From Arenivirga flava (GTDB taxonomy: Bacteria > Actinomycetota > Actinomycetes > Actinomycetales > Microbacteriaceae): a stretch of 64,000 nucleotides of DNA. Of this stretch, positions 49,699 to 58,899 are shown in pieces. The stretch's first letter is position 1, and each line of letters begins with the position of its first letter. The notes below the pieces were generated by a model. That model did no database searches. It worked only from the letters and a program-made list of their open reading frames with translations, and was not told the origin of the DNA. The DNA is taken from the NCBI RefSeq assembly GCF_030161575.1, contig NZ_BSUL01000001.1, forward strand, positions 1,841,809 through 1,905,808, in the 5' to 3' direction. The position numbers and the translations under genes are program-made.

Positions 49699-50432
49699 CC
49701 CTGTCGCTGACCGCATCCGTCCCCTCCCGCGGGCTCGCCCTCGAGCTCTCGCTCGCGGCGGGCGAGCGTGTGGCGCTGCTCGGGCCGAACGGGGCCGGCA
49801 AGTCGACGACGCTCGACGTGCTCGCGGGGTTCCTGCCCGCATCCGGCCCGCTGCTGCTCGACGGCGCGTCGATCGGCGCCGCCCCGGCATACCGGCGCCC
49901 GATCGGGCTGCTCGCGCAGCAGCCCCTGCTGTTCCCGCACCTCGACGTGCTCGGCAACGTCGCCTTCCCGCTCGAGCATCGGCGCGGCCTCGAGCGGCGG
50001 GCCGCGCGGGCCGCCGCGGCGGAGCGGCTCGAGGAGTTCGGCGTCGGCCACCTGGCGCGGCGCAGGCCCCCGCAGCTCTCCGGCGGGCAGGCCCAGCGGG
50101 TGGCGCTGGCGCGGGCGCTGGCCGCCGAGCCGCGACTGCTGCTGCTGGACGAGCCCCTCGCCGCGCTCGACGTGACGGCCGTGCCCGAGATGCGGCGAGC
50201 GCTGCGCGCCGCGATGGAGGGGCGGATGGGCGTGGTCGTGACCCACGATCCGTTGGACGCGCTGCTGCTCGCCGACCGCGCGATCGTGCTGCAGGACGGG
50301 CGCATCGTCGAGGACGGACCGGTGACCCGGGTGCTCTCGGCGCCGACCTCGGACTTCGCGCGCTCGCTGCTGGAGCAGAGCCCCTGGCTCGCGGCGGCGG
50401 ACCTCACCGCGCTGCGGGCGCGGCTAGCCTGA
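49695..50432 (+). CDS. modC: molybdate ABC transporter ATPase ModC, short form
   Basis: 245-aa ATPase with Walker [10 protein letters not shown], signature [15 protein letters not shown], Walker [13 protein letters not shown] and the switch His in VVTHDP. It ends soon after, without the C-terminal TOBE regulatory domains that full ModC proteins (about 350 aa) carry. A single Mop domain is encoded separately at 47781. ATGA overlap with modB. Confidence 0.93.
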   Translation: MTLSLTASVPSRGLALELSLAAGERVALLGPNGAGKSTTLDVLAGFLPASGPLLLDGASIGAAPAYRRPIGLLAQQPLLFPHLDVLGNVAFPLEHRRGLERRAARAAAAERLEEFGVGHLARRRPPQLSGGQAQRVALARALAAEPRLLLLDEPLAALDVTAVPEMRRALRAAMEGRMGVVVTHDPLDALLLADRAIVLQDGRIVEDGPVTRVLSAPTSDFARSLLEQSPWLAAADLTALRARLA

Positions 50433-50436
50433 GCGC

Positions 50437-51676
50437 ATGCCCCGCACCATCGACGAGCACGCCCACGCCGTCGCCGCGCTGCTGCGCGAGGGCCTCGCGC
50501 ACCGCCGCGCCGAGACGCTCGCCGTCGATGCCGCCCTGCTCGCCGCATCCCCCGAACGCCATCTCGGGCGCATCCTGGCCGAGGACGTGCGAGCACCCAT
50601 CGACCTGCCGCCCTTCGACAACTCGCAGATGGACGGCTTCGCGGTGCGCGCCGCCGACCTCGGCCCGGGGGAGCGACGCTGCCGGTCGGCCCGATGATCG
50701 TCGCCGGGGCGGGCGTGCTCGACCTCGCGCCGGGCACGGCGATGCCGATCATGACCGGCGCGCCGATCCCCGCGGCGCGGACGCCGTGGTGCCCGTGGAG
50801 CGCGCCCTGCCCTCCTCCTACCCGGCCGAGGGCGAGCCGGTGACGCTGCCGGGCGGGATCGCGGCCGGCACGTTCATCCGCTCGGCCGGCAGCGATGCGC
50901 GCGCCGGCGACCTGCTGCTGCAGGGCGGCACGCGGTTGGGCCCCGCCCAGTGGGGCGCGCTGGCTGCCGCGGGCGTCGGAGCCGTCGCAGCGCACCGGCG
51001 CACCCGGGTGCTCGTCGTCTCCACCGGGCTCGAGCTCGCCGCACCGGGCGAGCCGCTCGCGCCGGGGCGCATCCACGACGCGAACGGCGCGTCCCTCGGC
51101 GCATCCCTCGCGGGCCTCGGACTCGACGTGTCGGTCGCGTCGCTGCGCAGCGACGACCCCGCAGCGCTGATCGGGCTGCTGCGCGAGCGCGAGTTCGACC
51201 TGCTCGTCACGAGCGGCGGGGTGAGCGCGGGAGCGCACGAGGTGGTGCGGCTCGCCCTCGAACCCCTCGGCGTCGCCTTCCTGAGCGTGGCGATGCAGCC
51301 GGGCGGCCCGCAGGGTCTCGGCCTCGCCGACCTCGGGCACGGATCGGTGCCGGTCGTCGCCCTGCCCGGCAATCCCGTGAGCGTGCTCGTCTCCTTCGAG
51401 GCCTTCCTGCGCCCCGCCCTGCTCGAGGCGGCGGGCCGCCGCCGCACCCGCCGCGACGCCGAGCGCCTGCCGCTCGCCGAGGCGCTCGACTCCCCCGCCG
51501 GCAAGCACCAGCTGCGCCGCGCGACCGTGCACGACGGCCGCGTGCACATGGTCGGCGGCCCGAGCTCGCACCTGCTCGGCCACTACGCGCTCGCCGACGT
51601 GCTGGCCCATGTGCCGGTCGGCGTCGAGCGGATGGAGGCGGGCGAGCCGATCGACATCTGGAGGATCGATGACTGA
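50437..51676 (+). CDS. moeA: molybdopterin molybdenumtransferase MoeA (two frame changes)
   Basis: Inserts molybdate into adenylylated molybdopterin. From ATG 50437 the reading [18 protein letters not shown] is normal MoeA; one G missing from the G5 run at 50667-50671 shifts it. The next frame holds [14 protein letters not shown] and MTGAPIP. A second missing G near 50773 (GCGGCG for GCGGGCG) then leads to GADAVVPVE and the rest: [30 protein letters not shown] and the C-terminal beta barrel. Corrected length is 413 aa, normal for MoeA. Both shifts restore exact family motifs, so sequence errors are likely. Confidence 0.9.
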
Positions 51677-52157
51677 GCACGGCACCGAGCGGCGGGCCGT
51701 CGTGCTCGTCGCCTCCACCCGCGCCGCTCGCGGCGTCTACGAGGACCGCACCGGGCCGGTGATCGAGGCCTGGCTGCAGGAGCGCGGCTTCGCCGTCGAG
51801 CGCGTCGTCGCGGCGGACGGCCCCGAGGTCGCCTCCGCCCTGCGCGCCGCGCTCGCCGCCTCGCCGCAGCTGCTCGTCAGCACAGGCGGCACGGGTATCG
51901 GCCCGCACGACCGCACGCCGGAGGCCACCCGGGCCCTGCTCGACCTCGAGCTGCCCGGCTTCGCCGAGGAGGTGCGCCGCCGCGGCCTCGCCGCGTCGCC
52001 CACCTCGCTGCTGAGCCGCGCGGCGGCCGGGGTCGCGGGCGGCACGCTCGTCGTGAACCTGCCCGGGTCGACCGGCGGCGTGCGCGACGGCCTCGCCGTG
52101 CTCGACGGGGTGCTCGACCACGCGCTCGACCAGCTGCGGGGCGGGCACCATGACTGA
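51669..52157 (+). CDS. MogA/MoaB family molybdopterin adenylyltransferase
   Basis: 162-aa cytosolic enzyme that adenylates molybdopterin before MoeA acts. It contains VVLVASTRAARGVYEDRTGP, STGGTGIGPHDRTPEAT and LLSRAAAGVAGGTLVVNLPGS, the standard nucleotide- and pterin-binding loops. ATG 51669 overlaps the moeA end by 8 bp; moaE overlaps its own end by 8 bp. Confidence 0.9.
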   Translation: MTEHGTERRAVVLVASTRAARGVYEDRTGPVIEAWLQERGFAVERVVAADGPEVASALRAALAASPQLLVSTGGTGIGPHDRTPEATRALLDLELPGFAEEVRRRGLAASPTSLLSRAAAGVAGGTLVVNLPGSTGGVRDGLAVLDGVLDHALDQLRGGHHD

Positions 52158-52578
52158 GCCGCGGGTGCGCCTGGCGACCGTGGGCGCGCATCCGCTCTCC
52201 CTCGCCGAGGTCGAGGCGCTCGTCGCCGACGACGCGCACGGGGCGACCGTCTCCTTCGCCGGCATCGTGCGCGACCACGACGGCGGACGCGGCGTGACCG
52301 CGCTCGGCTACACCGCGCATCCGAGCGCGCAGGACGTGCTCGGCGAGGTGGCGGCGGAGATCGCGGCAGCGCATCCGCTCGTCATCATCGCGGTGGCGCA
52401 CCGGATCGGCCCGCTGGTCGTGGGTGACGTGGCGCTCGCCGCGGCGGTCTCGTCGGCGCACCGGGCCGAGGCGTTCGCGGCCTGCGGCGCGCTCGTCGAC
52501 CTGGTGAAGGAGCGCACGCCGATCTGGAAGGAGCAGACCTTCGACGACGGCGCGACGGAGTGGGTCGGGTCGCTTTAG
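52150..52578 (+). CDS. moaE: molybdopterin synthase large subunit MoaE
   Basis: 142-aa catalytic subunit that accepts sulfur from MoaD-thiocarboxylate. It has GATVSFAGIVRDHDGGRGV, YTAHPSAQDVL (where many homologues have YEAY), AHRIGPLVVGDVALAAAVSSAHR and the active-site Lys region VKERTPIWKEQTF. It is the last gene of the plus-strand molybdenum operon. Confidence 0.94.
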   Translation: MTEPRVRLATVGAHPLSLAEVEALVADDAHGATVSFAGIVRDHDGGRGVTALGYTAHPSAQDVLGEVAAEIAAAHPLVIIAVAHRIGPLVVGDVALAAAVSSAHRAEAFAACGALVDLVKERTPIWKEQTFDDGATEWVGSL

Positions 52579-52714
52579 GGGGTTCACCGCAGGGGTGCAA
52601 TCATCCCTACGGACTATGGCTGGATTCGAAGCCCGCTGCCAGGATCGGATCGTGCCGTGAGGCCGGGCGGGGGGACCGCACGGGGACAGCCGGCGCGCGA
52701 AGGAGCGATGACGC

Positions 52715-53734
52715 ATGTCCGTACGAACGTCGAACCGAGCGGCCCGGCTGGCCGTTCCCACCGCAGCGGCCGTGGTGCTGCTGCTCGCCGGCTGCGCCGG
52801 AGCCGACGGAGGCGGCGGGCGCAGTGCGGAGGACTCCCCGCTGGGCGAGTACCTGTCGGCGGTCTGGGGCGGCGACGACAAGAGCACCGAGGAGCTGCAG
52901 GCGGAGTCCGACGACCAGAACCGGGTGCGCGAGGAGTTCATCGCCGACTGCATGGCCGAGGAGGGCTTCGAGTACATCCCCTCGCTCGACAACGGCGGCG
53001 TCGTCTACAGCTCCGACGACGAGGAGGACCCCTGGGACCCCGAGTCGGAGGAATGGGTGTCGCAGTGGGGCTACGGCACCGTCGACTGGCCCGGGCGCGA
53101 CGAGCAGCCCGATGAGGGCGAGATGGAGGAGTGGGTCGACCCGAACCAGGACTACGTGGAGTCGCTCTCGCCCTCCGAGCAGGAGGCCTACTACGAGGCG
53201 CTGAACGGGCCGCAGCCCTCCGAGGAGGACATCGCCGCGATGGAGGAGGGCACCTACGAGTACGACTGGACCACCTCGGGCTGCTACGGCGCCGCCGACA
53301 ACGAGGCCATGGGCGAGGACCCGTACCAGTCGGAGGAGCACGCACCGCTGATGGAGGCGATGGACGCCCTCTGGGCCGAGAGCGCCGAGCATCCGGACCT
53401 CGCCGAGCTCGACGCGGCCTGGGCGGACTGCATGGCCGACGGCGGCGAGCCGGGCTTCGCCAAGCAGCCCGACGCGCAGAACTCGATCATGGAGGAGCAG
53501 AACGCCGTCTGGGAGGGCGCCGAGCCCGCGGAGGGCGAGGAGTGGGTCGAGCCCGACTTCACCGAGCTGGGCGAGCGCGAGATCGAGCTGGCCCTGGTCG
53601 ACCTCGACTGCCGCGAGAAGACCGACTACCGCGACCGGCAGCTCGACGTCCAGTTCGCGCTCGAGGAGCAGTTCATCGAGGACCACAAGGCCGAGCTCGA
53701 CGCCTTCATCGCCTCGTACGAGAACCGTCGATGA
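52715..53734 (+). CDS. acidic lipoprotein, 339 aa, with two DCMA motifs
   Basis: Lipobox LLAGCAG near residue 28. The mature protein is very acidic (long Asp/Glu runs such as DDEEDPWDPESEE) and contains two copies of a Cys motif, FIADCMAEEGFEYIP and AWADCMADGGEPGF, plus TSGCYG and DLDCRE, which may give two disulfides. No known domain is recognised. The stop overlaps the next start (ATGA), so it is probably the extracellular partner of the downstream exporter. Confidence 0.75.
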   Translation: MSVRTSNRAARLAVPTAAAVVLLLAGCAGADGGGGRSAEDSPLGEYLSAVWGGDDKSTEELQAESDDQNRVREEFIADCMAEEGFEYIPSLDNGGVVYSSDDEEDPWDPESEEWVSQWGYGTVDWPGRDEQPDEGEMEEWVDPNQDYVESLSPSEQEAYYEALNGPQPSEEDIAAMEEGTYEYDWTTSGCYGAADNEAMGEDPYQSEEHAPLMEAMDALWAESAEHPDLAELDAAWADCMADGGEPGFAKQPDAQNSIMEEQNAVWEGAEPAEGEEWVEPDFTELGEREIELALVDLDCREKTDYRDRQLDVQFALEEQFIEDHKAELDAFIASYENRR

Positions 53735-55278
53735 CCGAGGACCGCGACGCCACCGCGTTCCCGGAGGCGCTCGCCCCGACCGAGGAGACCCCCGCGGCGA
53801 AGCCGTCGAGTCGCGTGAGCGGCTGGGCGCGGGTGCTGCGCGGCAACAAGCCGGTGTGGATCGTCGGCGGCGTCGCGGTGCTCAGCCTGGCGGCCGGCCT
53901 CGTGCTGGGCCGCTTCGTGATCTCGCCCGCCGACGCGGCGGCGAACGCCGCTGCGCCCGCGGCCGGGCTCATCACCGTGCCCGTCGAGCTCGGCGAGCTG
54001 AGCAACGACGTGACGATCCGAGCGGATGTGGGCTACGCCGACGCCGTCGACGTCTCGGTCGCGGAGGGCGTCGTGACGGGTCGCGTGCCCGGGGTCGGCG
54101 CGGAGCTCGGCGGCCTGGCCGTCGCGCTCGAGATCGCGGGGCGCCCGGTCATCGTGCTGCCCGGCGAGCTGCCCGCCTACCGCGACCTGCAGGTGGGCGC
54201 CACCGGGCCGGACGTGCTGCAGCTGCGGCAGGCGCTCGAAGCCGTCGGCATCCCCGCCGGCGACGGCGCCTCCGACACCTTCGATGCCGCGCTCGCGAAC
54301 GCCGTCGCGCGCCTCTACACCGAGGTCGGCTACGACGCCCCCTCCACGGAGGACGCGGACGAGCTCGTCAGCGCCGCCGAGCAGGGCCTGCTGAGCGCCG
54401 AGCAGGGCGTCACCGGCGCCCAGCGCGAGCTCGATGCCGCCCGCGGCGGGGCCGACGCCGTCGCCGTGCGCGAGGCGGACAACGCGGTGAGCAGCGCGCG
54501 CCGGGAGCTCGATGCGGCACGCGCCACCGGGGCCGATCCGCTCGCCGTCGCCGACCTGCAGGACGCGCTCGGCCTCGCCGAGCTGCGCCGCAGCCAGCTC
54601 GACCGGCCCGCGGACACCGGCGCGCAGCAGGACGCGCTCGCCGCCGCCCGCAGCGCCCGCACCCAGGCCGCCGACGAGCTCGCACGCGCCCGGGAGGGCG
54701 CGCTGGCGACCCTGCCGCAGGCGGAGGTGCTGTTCCTCACCGAGCTGCCCCGCCGCGTCGACGCCGTGAACGTCGAACGGGGCGCGAGCGCCTCCGGTGC
54801 GGCGCTCACCGTCTCCGGCGCCGACGTCCGCCTGACCGGCGCCGCCGCCGAGGCCGACGCGCAGCTGCTCGAGGTCGGCGCCCGCGCCGCCTTCGAGCTC
54901 GCCGACGGCACCGAGCACGCCGCGACGGTGGCGGCCGTCGAGGCGCCCAGCGGGGAGAGCAGCCGCTGGTCCGTGACCCTCGAGCCCGATCCGCTCGACG
55001 CCGAGCAGATCCAGCAGCTGCAGGGCAGCAACGTGCGCGTCGTCGTGCCGGTCGGCGCCACCGAGGGCGAGGTGCTGTCGGTACCGTTCGCCGCGTTGAC
55101 CGCCGGGCCCGGCGGCGAGTCCCGCATCGAGATCGTCGAGGGCGACCCGCGCGACGGCGATCGCGCCGAGACGCGGCTCGTGACCGTGACGACCGGCCTG
55201 GCCGCCGGCGGCTACGTGGAGGTCTCGCCCACCGAAGGCGATCTGGGCGAAGGCGAGCTCGTCGTTGTCGGCGAGTGA
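53731..55278 (+). CDS. periplasmic-adaptor-like protein with peptidoglycan-binding domain
   Basis: 515 aa, HlyD/MacA-like. Cytoplasmic tail, one membrane segment (about 47-70), a first beta-barrel half, then a peptidoglycan_binding_1 domain (about 150-215; LQVGATGPDVLQLRQALEAVG). A long coiled-coil hairpin rich in Ala/Glu/Arg (220-330) is followed by the second beta half (350-515). In Gram-positives such adaptors couple MacB-type transporters to the cell wall. ATGA overlap with the lipoprotein gene, 14-bp overlap with the ATPase gene. Confidence 0.85.
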   Translation: MTEDRDATAFPEALAPTEETPAAKPSSRVSGWARVLRGNKPVWIVGGVAVLSLAAGLVLGRFVISPADAAANAAAPAAGLITVPVELGELSNDVTIRADVGYADAVDVSVAEGVVTGRVPGVGAELGGLAVALEIAGRPVIVLPGELPAYRDLQVGATGPDVLQLRQALEAVGIPAGDGASDTFDAALANAVARLYTEVGYDAPSTEDADELVSAAEQGLLSAEQGVTGAQRELDAARGGADAVAVREADNAVSSARRELDAARATGADPLAVADLQDALGLAELRRSQLDRPADTGAQQDALAAARSARTQAADELARAREGALATLPQAEVLFLTELPRRVDAVNVERGASASGAALTVSGADVRLTGAAAEADAQLLEVGARAAFELADGTEHAATVAAVEAPSGESSRWSVTLEPDPLDAEQIQQLQGSNVRVVVPVGATEGEVLSVPFAALTAGPGGESRIEIVEGDPRDGDRAETRLVTVTTGLAAGGYVEVSPTEGDLGEGELVVVGE

Positions 55279-55965
55279 GCCGGAGGCGCCGCTGGTCGAG
55301 CTGCGCGACGTCACGCGTTCGTTCCCCGGCCCGCCCGAGGTGCAGGCGCTGAAGGGCGTGAACCTGCTGGTGGCCGAGGGCGACTACGTCTCGATCGTGG
55401 GCCCGAGCGGCTCGGGCAAGTCGACGATGCTTAACATCCTGGGCCTGCTCGACCGCCCGAGCGTCGGCGAGTACCGCCTCGCCGGCGCGCTGACCGGTGC
55501 GCTCGGCGAGGACGAGCGCGCCGTGGTGCGCGGCCGCGAGATCGGCTTCGTGTTCCAGTCGTTCCACCTCATGCCCCAGCGCAGCGTGCTGGAGAACGTG
55601 CTCGCCGGCATGCTCTACGCCGGCGTTCCCCGCATCGAGCGCGAGGAGCGCGCGCTGCGCGCGCTGGAGCGGGTGGGCCTCGGCCACCGCATCGACTTCA
55701 CGCCCCCGACGCTGTCCGGCGGCGAGCGCCAGCGCGTGGCCATCGCCCGCGCCGTCGCCGGCTCGCCGAAGCTGCTGCTGGCGGACGAGCCCACCGGCAA
55801 CCTCGACGAACGCACCTCGGGCGAGGTCATGGACCTCTTCGAGGAGCTCAACGCCGAAGGCCTGACCCTGGCGATCATCACGCACGATCGCGAGGTGGCC
55901 GAGCGCGCCCCCGCCGCATCCGCATCGCCGACGGCCGGCTCACGGAGCTGGGGGCCGCCGCGTGA
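55265..55965 (+). CDS. ABC transporter ATPase, MacB/LolD type (one frame change at 55908-55912)
   Basis: 233 aa after correction. It has Walker A GPSGSGKST, Q-loop FVFQSFHLMPQ, signature LSGGERQRVAIARA, Walker B LLLADEPTGNLDE and the switch His in IITHDREV. Near the end the frame changes after VAERAP. Adding one C to the C5 run gives RRIRIADGRLTELGAAA and a stop at 55965 that overlaps the permease start (TGATG), restoring normal length and coupling. TTG at 55265 is the only start that keeps the N-terminal strand. Confidence 0.85.
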
Positions 55966-57242
55966 TGCGGATGCCGCGGCTCCGACCGCATCGGGAGCGG
56001 ATGCAGGAGCCGGGCACCGCGCGCCGCATCGCCCGCGCGGACCGCTTCACGTTCCAGGACCTCATGGCCGAGGCGACCGCCGGCATCGGCGCCCGCCCCG
56101 CGCGGCTCGTGACGACGCTGCTCGGCACCGTGCTCGGCATCGGCTCGCTCGTGGCCACGCTCGGCCTCGCGCAGACCACCGCCGGCCAGGTGGCCCGCCA
56201 GTTCGACGCCGTCGCCGCGACGCAGGTCGTGGTGACCCCGGGCTCGGCGGAGCGTGGCGAGCAGACCGTGGCGACCGCGCAGCTGCCGTGGGACGCGCCC
56301 GAGCGCGTGCTCCGGCTGGCCGGCGTGGAGTCGGCGGGGCTCTCGGCGGAGGTGCCCTTCGAGGGCTCCATCAGCGCGGTGCCGGTGAACGACCCGTCCG
56401 CGGCCGCGGCGGCGCCGCCTCCGCTCGTCGCCGCATCCGCCGGCCTGCTCGACGCCGTGCGCGGCGAGGTGACCACCGGCCGCTTCTTCGACGAGGGGCA
56501 CGACGCCCGCGGCGACCGGGTCGCGGTGCTGGGCACGCGCGCGGCGGAGCGTCTCGGCGTGCAGCGCATCGACCGGCAGCCCTCGATCTTCATCGACGGC
56601 CTGGCCTATGCGGTCGTCGGCGTCGTCGACGGCATGGAGCGGCGCGCCGAGCTGCGCGACGCCGTGATCGTGCCGATGGGCGCGGCACGGGCCGACCTCT
56701 CGCTCGCGGCACCCCAGGAGCTGCAGATCCGCATCCGGCAGGGTGCCGGCGACCTCGTCGGCGCGCAGGCACCCATCGTGCTGCTGCCCGGCGAGCCGGA
56801 GGGGCTCGACGTCGCGGCGCCGTCCGGCCGCTCCGAGCTGGGCGCGAACGTGCAGGCCGACGTCAACGTCGTGTTCCTCGTGCTCGGCGGCATCGCGCTC
56901 GTCGTCGGCGGCCTGGGCATCGCCAACGTGACGGCCCTGTCGGTGCTCGAGCGCACTGGCGAGATCGGCCTGCGCCGGGCGCTCGGGGCCACCCGACGGC
57001 AGATCGCCGCGCAGTTCATGGTCGAGTCGATCGTGATCGGCCTGCTCGGCGGGCTCATCGGCGCGGCGCTCGGCGTGCTCTCGGTCGTGACGGTGTCGCT
57101 CGTGCAGCAGTGGACGCCGGTGGTCGATCCGCTCGCCGCGGCGCTCGCGCCCCTCGTCGGCGCGCTCGTGGGGCTCGCCGCGGGATGGCTGCCCGCGCGG
57201 CGCGCGTCGCGCATCGAGCCGGTGGCGGCGCTTCGGGGCTGA
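55965..57242 (+). CDS. ABC transporter permease, FtsX/MacB type
   Basis: 425 aa with an N-terminal membrane segment (about 48-70), a large extracytoplasmic MacB-PCD domain (70-285) and three C-terminal membrane segments (290-415), the four-helix mechanotransmission topology. GEIGLRRALGATRRQIAAQF is the conserved FtsX cytoplasmic loop. With the ATPase, adaptor and lipoprotein it forms one likely export or envelope-signalling complex; cargo unknown. A GTG at 55962 is an alternative start. Confidence 0.88.
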   Translation: MRMPRLRPHRERMQEPGTARRIARADRFTFQDLMAEATAGIGARPARLVTTLLGTVLGIGSLVATLGLAQTTAGQVARQFDAVAATQVVVTPGSAERGEQTVATAQLPWDAPERVLRLAGVESAGLSAEVPFEGSISAVPVNDPSAAAAAPPPLVAASAGLLDAVRGEVTTGRFFDEGHDARGDRVAVLGTRAAERLGVQRIDRQPSIFIDGLAYAVVGVVDGMERRAELRDAVIVPMGAARADLSLAAPQELQIRIRQGAGDLVGAQAPIVLLPGEPEGLDVAAPSGRSELGANVQADVNVVFLVLGGIALVVGGLGIANVTALSVLERTGEIGLRRALGATRRQIAAQFMVESIVIGLLGGLIGAALGVLSVVTVSLVQQWTPVVDPLAAALAPLVGALVGLAAGWLPARRASRIEPVAALRG

Positions 57243-57310
57243 CGCCCGCGGCGGGGCGGGATCGACGAGCGCCGGGCGGCCTCGAAGCGCGGTGTCGACG
57301 ACCGACCGGC

Positions 57311-58828
57311 TCAGCCCACGGTCACGCGCACCGTGTGCCAGCCGGTCGCGCCGTCCGGCACCACGCCCTGCTCCTCGGAGGTCTGGGTCGCGCCCGTGCG
57401 GTCGGTGGCGCGCACCTGCAGCTCGTGCTCGCCCGCATCCGCCGTCCACGGCAGCGACCACTGCACCCAGGTGTCGTCGCTGACCGATCCGGCGAGCGCC
57501 GCCTCCTGCCACGCGCCGCCGTCGACGCGCACCTCGACCCGCTCGATGCCGGTGTGCTGTGCCCAGGCGACGCCGGCGATCATCCGCTCGCCCGCGGGCA
57601 CCGTGCCAGCGCGGCTCGGCACGTCGATGCGCGACTGCGTCTTGATCGGCCCCTCGGCGCTCCAGCCGCGGTCGGTCCAGTAGGCGGTCACGGCGTCGAA
57701 GCGGGTGACCTCCAGCTCGACCACCCACTTGGTGGCCGAGACGTAGCCGTACAGGCCGGGCACGACCATCCGCACCGGGTAGCCGTGCTCGACCGGCAGC
57801 GGCTCGCCGTTCATGCCGACGGCGAGCAGGCTGTCGCGGCCCGCATCCTGCAGCACCTCCAGCGGGGTGCCGGCGGTGAAGCCGTCGACCGAGCGCGAGA
57901 GCACCATGTCGGCCTCCGGCCGCACGCCGGCCTGCTCGAGGAGCGAGCGGATGGGGTAGCCGAGCCAGAGCGCGTTGCCGATGAGCGTGCCGCCCACCTC
58001 GTTCGAGACGCAGGCGAGGGTGACGTGGCGCTCGACCAGCGGCAGCGCGAGCAGCTGCTCGAAGGTGATCTCGACCTCGCGCTCGACCAAGCCGTGGATG
58101 CGCAGGGACCACTGGGCGGCGTCGACGTTCGGCACGACGAGGGCGGTGTCGATGCGGTAGAAGTCGAGGTTCGGGGTGACGTACGGCGCGAGACCGTCGA
58201 TACCGAGATCAGCGGATGCGGGCACGGCGGCGGCGGGATCGGCGGCGGCCGGCAGCCGCAGCAGCGCGCGAGCCCGGTCGGCGGCCTGCGCGGCCCCGGC
58301 GAGGGCGCGCCCGGCCACCACCGCGACGGCGGCCGCGGCACCCGCGACGGATGCGGTGACGAGGAAGCTGCGCCGGCTCGGCCCCGTGCCCTCGTCGCGC
58401 GCCGTGCGCAGGCGCCCGACGAGCAGCCGCAGCACGAAGGCACCGGCTGCGGTGCCGATCGCCACCGGTCCGAACCAGTCGACCTGCGCGCCCGCGCGGG
58501 TGATGACGGCCACGGCGACGCCGAGAGCGACCACGACCATGAGGATCACGCCGGCCCAGCGACGGCGCAGCTCAAGCAGACCGGCGCCGGCGGATCCGAT
58601 CGCCAGCAGCACCACGAGGATGCCGATGAGCACCGGTTTGTCGCCGGTGCCGAACGCGGCGATCATCGCATCCTTCACCGCGGGCGGCGCGATGTCGATG
58701 AGCCACGAGCCGACCGCGGTGATCGGGGCCGACTCGGGAGCCGTGGCGAGCGCCGCCAGGTCGCTCGCACCCAGCACGACGGCGCCGGCGACGACGCCGG
58801 CGATCATGGCCCAGCCGCGTGACCGCAT
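57311..58828 (-). CDS. membrane molybdopterin-dependent oxidoreductase, sulfite oxidase-like
   Basis: 505 aa. N-terminal membrane segments (about 5-25, 65-85, 92-110, 120-140) are followed by a Tat-like RRSFLVTASVAG segment near 150 and the oxidoreductase molybdopterin domain (about 215-390), with Mo-ligand C273 in TLACVSNEVGG and conserved GYPVRMVVPGLYGY. A C-terminal Mo-co dimerisation-like beta domain (400-500; RVEVRVDGGAWQEA) closes it. Sulfite is a possible substrate; others in the group are reductases. It is convergent with the exporter operon and close to the molybdenum-cofactor cluster that could supply it. Confidence 0.9.
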   Translation of the reverse strand: MRSRGWAMIAGVVAGAVVLGASDLAALATAPESAPITAVGSWLIDIAPPAVKDAMIAAFGTGDKPVLIGILVVLLAIGSAGAGLLELRRRWAGVILMVVVALGVAVAVITRAGAQVDWFGPVAIGTAAGAFVLRLLVGRLRTARDEGTGPSRRSFLVTASVAGAAAAVAVVAGRALAGAAQAADRARALLRLPAAADPAAAVPASADLGIDGLAPYVTPNLDFYRIDTALVVPNVDAAQWSLRIHGLVEREVEITFEQLLALPLVERHVTLACVSNEVGGTLIGNALWLGYPIRSLLEQAGVRPEADMVLSRSVDGFTAGTPLEVLQDAGRDSLLAVGMNGEPLPVEHGYPVRMVVPGLYGYVSATKWVVELEVTRFDAVTAYWTDRGWSAEGPIKTQSRIDVPSRAGTVPAGERMIAGVAWAQHTGIERVEVRVDGGAWQEAALAGSVSDDTWVQWSLPWTADAGEHELQVRATDRTGATQTSEEQGVVPDGATGWHTVRVTVG

Positions 58829-58899
58829 CCGCTCTCCTCGCTCCCGATCGCACTGTACGCCCGTGCTTCGGAGCGGAGGCCGGGAGTAGCGTGGTCGGC

